The notes beneath the pieces were generated by a model. The model was given only the letters and a program-made list of their open reading frames with translations, did no database searches and had not been told where the DNA came from. This document shows positions 9,046 through 16,679 of a DNA stretch of 64,000 bases, piece by piece; positions within the stretch are counted from its first letter, which is position 1; the number at the start of each line of letters is the position of its first letter. Both the position numbers and the translations under genes were made by a program. Origin of the DNA: Rheinheimera riviphila (GTDB taxonomy: Bacteria > Pseudomonadota > Gammaproteobacteria > Enterobacterales > Alteromonadaceae); NCBI RefSeq assembly GCF_004005945.1, contig NZ_SACS01000010.1, positions 1 to 64,000 of the forward strand, in the 5' to 3' direction.

Positions 9046-10128
9046 GTGATATTCAGCAAGTATTTAGCCGGTATTTTACTCTTTGGCGGCATTTTCAGTC
9101 CGGTTGGTCTGGTGCAGGCTGATTTAGCGACTGATTTAAAGCAGGCCGCGACTGCCGAACAGATCCAAATGAGCGCCGCCGAACAGCAACAAATCAAACA
9201 GCAACAACTCACCGCCGCTTTGGTCTGGCACGGTTCCAGTCCTTGGGTAAGCGCTGTGACTGCGGGCGCCACCGCTGAATTTGCGGCGATGGGCGTAAAA
9301 GTCGTGGCGGTGACCGACGCGCAGTTTGACCCGGCCAAACAAGCGTCAGATATCGAAAATATCAGTATGCTCAAACCGGATTTTATGTTGTCGCTGGTGG
9401 TGGATGCTGCCAGTGCCAAAGGCAGTTTGCAAAAAGCTGTTGATGGCGGTGCCAGACTGGTGCTGCTCAGCAATCCTATCCCAGGCTTTGTGTTAAATCA
9501 GCATTACGCCGGTATTGTCACCGACGATATGTTTGGCATGGGCCGGGAAGCCGCCAAAGTGCTGGCCAAGCATTTTTCAGATCGGGATGCTGGCAAGACA
9601 AAACCAGCCCGCATCGCCACCATTTTTCACGATGCCAGTTATTTTATTACCAACAACCGTGATCAGGCCTTTCGCGAGGAACTGGCCAAACATCCGCAAT
9701 TGCAGCTGGTGGCGGAAAAAGGCTTTGTCCGCGAGCAGGAAACGGCCGATGTCGCGGCAGCACTGATTTTACAGCAGCCACAACTGGATGCGATTTATGT
9801 GTCGTGGGACGCGGCGGCAGAAGGGGTGATTGAAGCGCTGCGTGCAGCCGGGCGCGCTGATATTAAAGTGATTACCCATGATTTAGGTGTCAACAATCTG
9901 CTCGATTTAGCCCGCAGCGGCAATATGATGGCGACCATTGCCGATCAGCCGTACCTGATTGGCCAGACCATGGCGCGGCAAGCTGCACTCGCTGAACTTG
10001 GCCGGAAGCTGCCGGCTTTTACGCTGGTGCCATTTACCACGGTTCAGCAAGACAACGTTGCCAGCAGTTGGCAGCACTCATTTCGCAGCCCGGTGCCACC
10101 GCTGCTGCAAGCCGTACTTCAACCTTAA
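9046..10128 (+). CDS. Sugar ABC transporter periplasmic binding protein
   Basis: A 360-residue protein with a signal peptide (cleavage near GLVQA) and a type I periplasmic binding fold of the RbsB/LacI-like class. It includes the hinge and ligand-binding pattern of Peripla_BP_4 proteins (SDIENISMLKPDFML, DAIYVSWDAAAEGVIEAL and KVITHDLG). The GTG start has AGGT about eight bases upstream. It is the first gene of a five-gene same-strand run, 12 bp before the permease. It is longer than typical RbsB (about 296 aa) because of an N-terminal Q-rich extension. The ligand is probably an amino sugar or small oligosaccharide, inferred from the GH3 enzyme downstream. Confidence 0.9.
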   Translation: MIFSKYLAGILLFGGIFSPVGLVQADLATDLKQAATAEQIQMSAAEQQQIKQQQLTAALVWHGSSPWVSAVTAGATAEFAAMGVKVVAVTDAQFDPAKQASDIENISMLKPDFMLSLVVDAASAKGSLQKAVDGGARLVLLSNPIPGFVLNQHYAGIVTDDMFGMGREAAKVLAKHFSDRDAGKTKPARIATIFHDASYFITNNRDQAFREELAKHPQLQLVAEKGFVREQETADVAAALILQQPQLDAIYVSWDAAAEGVIEALRAAGRADIKVITHDLGVNNLLDLARSGNMMATIADQPYLIGQTMARQAALAELGRKLPAFTLVPFTTVQQDNVASSWQHSFRSPVPPLLQAVLQP

Positions 10129-10140
10129 CGGAGTTTTCCA

Positions 10141-11142
10141 ATGACGGAATTATTTGCTCAGCTGCGCACGCAACAGCTCAGACATCAGATCAAGCAGCTA
10201 CCGCTGCGACAATTCTTGCTACGACGTGATGCCTACATTTATTACATTTTCCTGTTGGTGTTGGCGCTATTCGCCGTTGTGTTACACGACACCGCTTTTT
10301 TTTCCTTTGATAATTTTATGAATATTGTCCGACAGACCACACCGGTGACGGTGATGGCAATTGCCCTCAGTTTTGCGCTGGCAGTGGGGCATATCGATTT
10401 ATCGATTGGCGCTGTGGTCGCATTGAGCGCTTTGGTTGCAGCGCTGATTTTGCCGGAAGGTGGCATTGTACTGGCGACAGCCGCGGCGCTTGGTGTCGGT
10501 TTGCTGGTTGGATTTATCAATGGCGTGCTGACCGAGAAGTTACAGGTGTCGTCGTTACTGATCACCCTCGGCACTATGAGTGTACTGGCTGGGATTGCCC
10601 GGCAGCTGACGGGCATGGAGTCGGTGCCGATCATTAATCAGGATTTCAGCTTCTGGTTTGGCGCCGGTGATGCCGGTGGGGTGCCGGTGTTATTGCTGTG
10701 GACGCTGCTGATCACCGCGCTTGGTTATGTCCTGCTGAATAAATTACGTTTTGGTCGGCATTTACTGGCGGTGGGTGGTAACCCGCAGGCAGCGCGGGCA
10801 ATGGGGATTTCGCTTGGCAGTATGCGGGTCAAAGCGTTAATGATTTCTGCAGTGGGTGCAGCACTGGCAGGTTTGTTGTATGCCGGCCGGTTGCAAGGTG
10901 CTCGTTATACGCTGGGTGAAGCCGATTTATTAACGGTGATTGCCGCAGTGGCGATTGGCGGCACCAGTTTATTTGGTGGCCGGGTTTGTATCATCGGCGC
11001 AGTGCTGGGCTCCTGGCTGATGGGGATGATTAATAACGGGCTGATTTTAAGTGGTTTTTCTACCAATGAGCAGATGATCGCCCGCGGCGTGATTTTAATA
11101 GTTGCAGTGGCGATTGGCGTGCGGGAGGCCAGAAATGGTTAG
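10141..11142 (+). CDS. Sugar ABC transporter permease (RbsC family)
   Basis: A 333-residue integral membrane protein of the BPD_transp_2 family. It carries conserved family segments such as HIDLSIGAVVALSALVAAL, LQVSSLLITLGTMSV, GGNPQAARAMGI, and GGTSLFGG near the C-terminus. CGGAG precedes the ATG by about eight bases. Its stop codon overlaps the start of the ATPase gene, so the two products are translationally coupled and form the membrane part of the importer. Confidence 0.93.
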   Translation: MTELFAQLRTQQLRHQIKQLPLRQFLLRRDAYIYYIFLLVLALFAVVLHDTAFFSFDNFMNIVRQTTPVTVMAIALSFALAVGHIDLSIGAVVALSALVAALILPEGGIVLATAAALGVGLLVGFINGVLTEKLQVSSLLITLGTMSVLAGIARQLTGMESVPIINQDFSFWFGAGDAGGVPVLLLWTLLITALGYVLLNKLRFGRHLLAVGGNPQAARAMGISLGSMRVKALMISAVGAALAGLLYAGRLQGARYTLGEADLLTVIAAVAIGGTSLFGGRVCIIGAVLGSWLMGMINNGLILSGFSTNEQMIARGVILIVAVAIGVREARNG

Positions 11143-11908
11143 AACACAGTTAGGCCAGCAGGCGCTGGAAATCAGCAATCTGAGTAAGTCGTTTGGCGCG
11201 GTGCAAGCGTTAAAAAGTGTCAGTTTTAGTGTGCAAAAAGGCGAAGTGGTGGCGTTGCTGGGTGACAACGGTGCCGGTAAATCGACGCTGGTGCGTTGCA
11301 TCGCCGGTATTCATCAACCGGATGGCGGTGAGATTAAAGTCAACGCCAAAGTGGTCAATATCAGCAGTCCGCAGCAGGCTCGCGACGCCGGGATTGAAAC
11401 GGTATTTCAAGATCTGGCGATGGTCGGCGAATTTGATATCAGTGAAAACCTGTTTTTAAACCGGGAAATTCTCAGCAAAAACCCGCTGTTACGGGCGCTG
11501 GGTTGGTTAGATAAATCCGCCATGCAAAAACAGGCGCGTAAGTCACTGAATCGGCTGAATAGCCGGATGCCGGATTTTCTGAATAAGGTGCAAAACCTGT
11601 CGGGCGGCCAACGGCAGGCGGTGGCGATTGCCCGGGCAGTGAACTGGGGCGCCGATGTGGTGATTATGGATGAACCGACCGCCGCGCTTGGCGTGGAGCA
11701 AAGCGCGCAGGTCAATGCGCTGATTAAGCTGATTAGCTCGCAAGGCGTGGCGGTGCTGCTGATCAGTCACAATATGCAGCATGTGCTGGAAACTTGTGAC
11801 CGTGCTGTGGTGCTGTATCAGGGCCATTCGGTAGCTGATGTGGCGCTGACCGATGTCAGCAAAGAGCATCTGGTGGCGTTGATCACCGGTGCGGCTGTCG
11901 CAGCTTAA
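11135..11908 (+). CDS. Sugar ABC transporter ATPase, single-domain
   Basis: A 257-residue ATPase with Walker [10 protein letters not shown], signature [14 protein letters not shown], Walker [12 protein letters not shown] and the switch histidine in LISHNMQHV. Classical RbsA/XylG proteins have two fused nucleotide-binding halves (about 500 aa). This is a single half of the FrcA-like kind, so it should act as a homodimer. The ATG at 11135, with GGAGG about six bases upstream and overlapping the permease stop by eight bases, is preferred over TTG 11102. Confidence 0.93.
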   Translation: MVRTQLGQQALEISNLSKSFGAVQALKSVSFSVQKGEVVALLGDNGAGKSTLVRCIAGIHQPDGGEIKVNAKVVNISSPQQARDAGIETVFQDLAMVGEFDISENLFLNREILSKNPLLRALGWLDKSAMQKQARKSLNRLNSRMPDFLNKVQNLSGGQRQAVAIARAVNWGADVVIMDEPTAALGVEQSAQVNALIKLISSQGVAVLLISHNMQHVLETCDRAVVLYQGHSVADVALTDVSKEHLVALITGAAVAA

Positions 11909-11932
11909 ATGGACTTACCAGGAGGAAACCTG

Positions 11933-13597
11933 ATGTACAACACGCAAATGATCCAAATGCAACATCGGATCAGCCAGCTGGTCGCCAGTTTGCCGCTGCC
12001 GCAAAAAGTCGGTCAGCTGTTTATGCTGGCGTTTGCTGGCCAGGATCTGGCTTATGCCAAAACGTTGGTGGCCGACTTTCATATTGGCGGTTTTTATCTG
12101 ACCGATGACAATGCGCCCAATCCGGCCGCGGCCCGTGTGCTTGCCAGCGAGCTGCAGCATACGGCGGCACTGCGGGCTTGTGATGCGCCGCTGATTTTAG
12201 GCGTCGATCAAGAAGGTGCCTGGGGGGTGCTGACGCAGCATACCGATTTGGGCCCCGGTAATCTGGCACTCGGTGTCACTGATGATTTGGCTTTAACGGC
12301 CCAGATGTATCAGGTATATGCCCGGCAAATGTTGCCGCTTGGCTACAACACCATTCTGGCGCCTTGTGCCGACGTGAACAGTAATCCGGATAATCCGATT
12401 ATTGGTCAGCGCTCGTTTGGGGATAGTCCTGAGCTGGTCAGCCGCCATGTGGCAACGGCAGTGCAGGCGTTAATGCAAGCAGGTAGCTTAAGCTGCGCCA
12501 AACATTTTCCCGGCCATGGCGATACGGCGACCGATAGTCACAGCGGTTTGCCGCGGGTTGAACTGGATAAAAAAGAGTTACTCGAAAGCCATCTGCAGCC
12601 CTTTGTGGCGGCGATTGCGGCCGGAGTGCCGCTGATCATGACCAGCCATATTCTGTATCCGGCGCTCGACACCGAGTATCCGGCGACGTTATCGCCGGCA
12701 ATTTTGACCGATTTGCTGCGCCATGAGCTGGGTTTTGATGGGGTGATCCTGACCGACAGTATGAATATGGGCGCGATGCGGCAGTTTTATACGCCGGTGG
12801 CGGCGGCGGTGCAGGCACTAAAAGCCGGTGCCGATATGATTATGCTCAGTGAAGAGCATTATGAAAACGAACGTACCGACTATAAAAAACTGCAGGCACA
12901 AACCATCGTTGGGGTGATTGAGGCGGTGCGGCAGGGTGAACTGGCCGAAGCGGTGATTGATCAGGCGCTGCAACGGGTGCTTCGGCTGCGTTATCAGCTC
13001 AGTCAGCAGTTGCCGGAGCAAACAGCAGTGGCGCCAGGGCAAAGCGCGCAAGTTTTTGTGCAGGCTTCTGCTCAGGTCGCGGCGCACGCAGCCCAATCTG
13101 CGTTGAGATTAAAGCGCAACAGCGCCGGAGTTTTTCCGCTGCAGCACCAAAAACAATCATTGCTACTGGCTTTTGCAGCAGATCCCGCTGGTTACGACAA
13201 AATCTGCAACAGCCGCGGCATTGGCCCGAACGATCCAATTCCGGCCAGCAGTGTGTTGCGTGCTGAATTGGAACGAAGTCCACTCAGCGTCGAGTTCTGG
13301 TCCTATCTAACACTGCAACAGCAGCTGGCGGCCGGAGCGCCCTTGCCGGAAGGACAGTTGCTGGTGCTGGTCACCGAAGATTACCCACTGCCAGGCGATC
13401 AGCTAGACCTTGCTGCACAGCAACAAAAAGTGCAACAGGCGCTCGCGCTGTGGCGACAGCAGGTGATGGTACTGGCGCTGCGTTCTGACACTGAGCTTGC
13501 GGCTTACCCAGAGCTCGCCACCTATCTTTGTAGTTATTCCAGCCGCCGTTGTAGTGCCATTGCCGCCGCAAAAGCGCTGATCGACGGACATCTTTAA
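11933..13597 (+). CDS. Glycoside hydrolase family 3, beta-N-acetylglucosaminidase-like
   Basis: A 554-residue cytoplasmic enzyme without signal peptide. The GH3 N-terminal barrel has the N-acetylglucosaminidase signature KHFPGHGDTATDSH and the nucleophile aspartate in LTDSMNMGAM, the pattern of NagZ-type exo-acting enzymes. The usual loop DQEGGxVxRL reads DQEGAWGVL, so the substrate pocket differs. A C-terminal region of about 180 residues extends past the NagZ length (about 340), as in two-domain Gram-positive members. AGGAGG lies six bases before ATG 11933, which makes this the start rather than ATG 11909. Probable role: splitting imported GlcNAc-containing disaccharides or glycosides. Confidence 0.88.
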   Translation: MYNTQMIQMQHRISQLVASLPLPQKVGQLFMLAFAGQDLAYAKTLVADFHIGGFYLTDDNAPNPAAARVLASELQHTAALRACDAPLILGVDQEGAWGVLTQHTDLGPGNLALGVTDDLALTAQMYQVYARQMLPLGYNTILAPCADVNSNPDNPIIGQRSFGDSPELVSRHVATAVQALMQAGSLSCAKHFPGHGDTATDSHSGLPRVELDKKELLESHLQPFVAAIAAGVPLIMTSHILYPALDTEYPATLSPAILTDLLRHELGFDGVILTDSMNMGAMRQFYTPVAAAVQALKAGADMIMLSEEHYENERTDYKKLQAQTIVGVIEAVRQGELAEAVIDQALQRVLRLRYQLSQQLPEQTAVAPGQSAQVFVQASAQVAAHAAQSALRLKRNSAGVFPLQHQKQSLLLAFAADPAGYDKICNSRGIGPNDPIPASSVLRAELERSPLSVEFWSYLTLQQQLAAGAPLPEGQLLVLVTEDYPLPGDQLDLAAQQQKVQQALALWRQQVMVLALRSDTELAAYPELATYLCSYSSRRCSAIAAAKALIDGHL

Positions 13598-13663
13598 ATT
13601 ATTCATTAAGTTAAAGTAATTTTATTACGAATTAATCGTTTAAAAAAATAGCGAATTTAATTG

Positions 13664-13703
13664 GTCAATATGATTGACAAATAATTAGTAAAGCAAATAG
13701 ACT
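13664..13703 (+). promoter_or_regulatory. Promoter and putative operator of the TonB receptor gene
   Basis: The palindrome GTCAAT-ATG-ATTGAC (13664-13678) overlaps TTGACA (13674-13679). A -10-like TAGACT (13698-13703) follows after 18 bp. The 16 bp ending in the -35 box match 13 of 16 bases of the corresponding element before the ABC operon. The surrounding 13598-13854 holds no gene. Confidence 0.6.
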
Positions 13704-13854
13704 AAATTTTGAGCGAAAAAAACTATTAACCAGCAAGATTTTAAAAACACAAGCACTGCCATCACCCACAGTCAAGGGCCAGCAAATTTGAATTAACTGC
13801 AGCTTTGTCTCAGCGTGACCGGTACAGCAACAATAAGAAACGGGGAAGCAAGTT

Positions 13855-16404
13855 ATGAAGTCAGTACAAAGTTGTTATTTAAGTTTATGTATTGGATTGG
13901 CTCTTGGCAGTCCGCTGGCGGTTGCCGCAGTTGAACAAGCCGCAGAGCAAGCTGCCGCAAGCACCAATGACGCCGCAGCAACCAATAAAATCGAACGCAT
14001 TGCCGTCACGGCCACCAAACGCAAAACCTATTTGATGGAAACGCCGGTGGCGGTGACGGCCTTTAGTCAGGAAGCGTTGACCCGTGGCGGCGTGAAAGAA
14101 CTACGTGAACTCACCACCGCCATTCCAAATACCCAGTTTGTGGTGTCAGGCACCGATTCAGGGATCCAGGCTTCTATTCGCGGCGTGCGCTCAGGCAACA
14201 ACACCGAAACCGGCGATCCGGCGGTGGGTGTACACATTGACGGTATTTACTCGCCACGGCCACAAGGTGCGTTAGCGTTGTTGTATGACGTGTCGCAGGT
14301 GGAAGTGTTACGTGGTCCGCAAGGTACTTTATTTGGCCGTAACTCAACCGGCGGTTCGATTAACGTCATCCCAAATAAACCAGATACCAGTAACAGCTAC
14401 AGCAGCGTGGTATTAGGCTACGGCAACTACAACCACAAGCAACTCCGTGGGTTAACCAATATCGCGGTGAACGACCGCTTTGCCTTGCGTTTTGCGTTGA
14501 TGGCGGATCGCCGCGATGGTTACATCGATCAGGATATGGATACCCGCGATATCAACCGCCCGGATATTAAAGATCCCTTTACTGGCAAACCAATGGCTGC
14601 TGATGGCATTGCCGATACCGATCAGCGCGAAAACCGCCGCGTCAGCAAAAAAGATTATTACACCAACTCCAATAAGCAGGCTATTCGCGGCCTGGCACGC
14701 TGGGTACCAACCGACACCCTGACCTGGGATCTGACGCTGGAGCATTTCGCGGATAAAAGCGCTGGCGAGTTGTTTTTCAAAGATTGTGAGCAGGCCAAAG
14801 GCACGGTTGATCAATGTAACAAACCGCAGTTTTACGCCAATATCAACGTCCCTGGCGATATGGACATGACCATCGACAGCCTGCGCTCGCATCTGAACTG
14901 GATGTTCACAGACGAATGGGCGGCTGATTATCGGTTTAGTGTGGCGCAACAAGAGCGTTACCAGTTGTTTGACGAAGATGCTGGTTTTGCCGCCGCGCCT
15001 TCGCGCGCTAAATTAGACAGCTTCAGTCATCCGCTGTTATTTGACCGTTACGCCCGCACCAACGCAGCATTTGATTCGACCATTCACGAACTGCAATTTA
15101 CTTATACCGCCGCCGATCTGAAGTTTGTCAGCGGGGTGTTTTCAATGCGCGAGAAAAATAAAATCAAATTTGATGTCGAGCTGGTACACGGCCTGCGCCA
15201 TTCGGCTTTAGGTTACCATCCGGCAGCATTTTCTTATCCGCAGGATGACCGGCGCGCCAATGCCGACGCGGTGTTTGGCCAGTTTGACTACAGCCTGACT
15301 GAACAACTGCAGTTGACCTTGGGTTATCGCCAGACCAAAGATAAAAAAATCGACAACGGTGGTGTTGGGTACGAGTTAGTGTTCAGCGACAAATACTACA
15401 ACGGTAAATACGATCCGAAAATTCACGGCAGTATTCAGTCGAACCACTTAACCAAAGACATGGGCACCTATCCGCCGCTCGGTCAGGTGCTGACGGCAGG
15501 GCGTCGGACTTATCACACCGAAGACTGGCAAAAAGGCACCTGGAAAGTCGGCGCCGATTACCGGTTACCTTCCGGCGATATGTTGTACGGCTTTGTCGCA
15601 ACGGGCTTTAAAGCCGGTGGTTTTTTCGAAGATTTTGACATCTGTGACTGCGGCCAATATTCCAACCTGCCGTACGGTCCGGAGGAAGTCACCAACTTCG
15701 AAACCGGCTACAAAGGTGCGTTATTGGATGGCCGGATGAACCTGTCGGCGGCGTTGTTCTACAGCGAATACACCGATATGCAGGTCACCAATAACCAAAA
15801 AGTCGGTACCCGGCCAGACGGCAGCGAAAAAACCCATAACGTCACCACCAACATTGGTGAAGCCACCCTCAAAGGCCTGGAGCTGGAACTGGATTACATT
15901 CCATGGACCGGCGGCCGGGTTTCCGGTTACGTCGCCTGGTTAAATGCGCGGGTCGATAATATTCCGTTCGAAGATGCTTATTACTGCGCCGAGCGACTGG
16001 AATACGGTCAGAAACCTTGTGCCGGGGTGGTGGATATCAGCGGTAACAGCTTGCCGTATTCACCGGATTGGTCCAGCACGTTAAATGTTCGTCACACCTT
16101 TGAACTGGCATCCGGTTTTGCGCTGGAGCCACAACTGAGCGCGCACTGGCAAAGCAAAATGTACACCTCGTTGAATAACTACGATGGTGCCCATTTATCC
16201 GATGCACAGTCGTCGTACTGGAAAGTTGATGCATCGGTGAAACTGATGCCAGCCAGCGGCGATTGGTATGTGGAAGCTTATGGCTCGAACCTGACCGACG
16301 AAGTGGTGCGTAACGCCAACTACTTCCAGTTCCGCGACGGCTTTATCCGTTCGACCTTTAATCCGCCAAGAATGTTTGGCGTGCGGGTCGGCGTCGACTT
16401 TTAA
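13855..16404 (+). CDS. TonB-dependent outer-membrane receptor
   Basis: An 849-residue receptor: signal peptide ending near PLAVA, an Ala/Glu-rich linker, a TonB-box-like stretch IERIAVTATKR, the plug domain (VEVLRGPQGTLFGRNSTGG motif) and a beta-barrel that ends in phenylalanine (VGVDF). This is the iron-receptor-like subgroup (TIGR01782-like look) often used for carbohydrates in Alteromonadales and Caulobacter. GGGGA lies about nine bases before the ATG. The position between the GH3/ABC operon and a chitin-binding secreted protein, with a shared promoter element, suggests that it imports an amino-sugar oligosaccharide and not iron. Confidence 0.92.
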   Translation: MKSVQSCYLSLCIGLALGSPLAVAAVEQAAEQAAASTNDAAATNKIERIAVTATKRKTYLMETPVAVTAFSQEALTRGGVKELRELTTAIPNTQFVVSGTDSGIQASIRGVRSGNNTETGDPAVGVHIDGIYSPRPQGALALLYDVSQVEVLRGPQGTLFGRNSTGGSINVIPNKPDTSNSYSSVVLGYGNYNHKQLRGLTNIAVNDRFALRFALMADRRDGYIDQDMDTRDINRPDIKDPFTGKPMAADGIADTDQRENRRVSKKDYYTNSNKQAIRGLARWVPTDTLTWDLTLEHFADKSAGELFFKDCEQAKGTVDQCNKPQFYANINVPGDMDMTIDSLRSHLNWMFTDEWAADYRFSVAQQERYQLFDEDAGFAAAPSRAKLDSFSHPLLFDRYARTNAAFDSTIHELQFTYTAADLKFVSGVFSMREKNKIKFDVELVHGLRHSALGYHPAAFSYPQDDRRANADAVFGQFDYSLTEQLQLTLGYRQTKDKKIDNGGVGYELVFSDKYYNGKYDPKIHGSIQSNHLTKDMGTYPPLGQVLTAGRRTYHTEDWQKGTWKVGADYRLPSGDMLYGFVATGFKAGGFFEDFDICDCGQYSNLPYGPEEVTNFETGYKGALLDGRMNLSAALFYSEYTDMQVTNNQKVGTRPDGSEKTHNVTTNIGEATLKGLELELDYIPWTGGRVSGYVAWLNARVDNIPFEDAYYCAERLEYGQKPCAGVVDISGNSLPYSPDWSSTLNVRHTFELASGFALEPQLSAHWQSKMYTSLNNYDGAHLSDAQSSYWKVDASVKLMPASGDWYVEAYGSNLTDEVVRNANYFQFRDGFIRSTFNPPRMFGVRVGVDF

Positions 16405-16679
16405 CCAATCGATTTTTAATCAATCGATTTTTAACCAGTCGGCATTAACAAGTTCAATTTCATCCGGGCCATACCGCTACGCCGGGCTGCACAAATGCGA
16501 GAGTGCAAGAGTGCAGTTCACGGCGTACGGCCTGCGATATCCAGCCGTTGGCTGAACCTGGCTCGGGTTCAGCGTTGTGTTCGGGTTGGCTGCTGGTTAA
16601 CTAAAAAAGCGAACTGTAACCTCGCTTCGTTAGTTAACTCAACTTTTGACTAACCATCGAAAAACACAGGGGACGACCG
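16405..16679. other. Intergenic region with tandem repeats and hairpins
   Basis: Immediately after the receptor stop, a TTTTTAA(C/T)CAATCGA-like unit is repeated about three times (16400-16440). GCTGAACC/GGTTCAGC form a hairpin around 16551-16573, probably the end of the receptor transcript although no T run follows. GTTAACTAA (16596-16604) pairs with TTAGTTAAC (16630-16638), with AAGCGA/TCGCTT nested inside, 42 bp before the next start codon. Confidence 0.6.

Noticed and set aside
14452..14952. 166-codon minus-strand frame inside the TonB receptor gene
   Set aside because: Antisense shadow of a gene with clear plug and barrel motifs; no start signal.
13855..16404. Siderophore receptor
   Set aside because: The family alone cannot tell, but no siderophore or iron genes are near, while sugar genes and a shared promoter element are.
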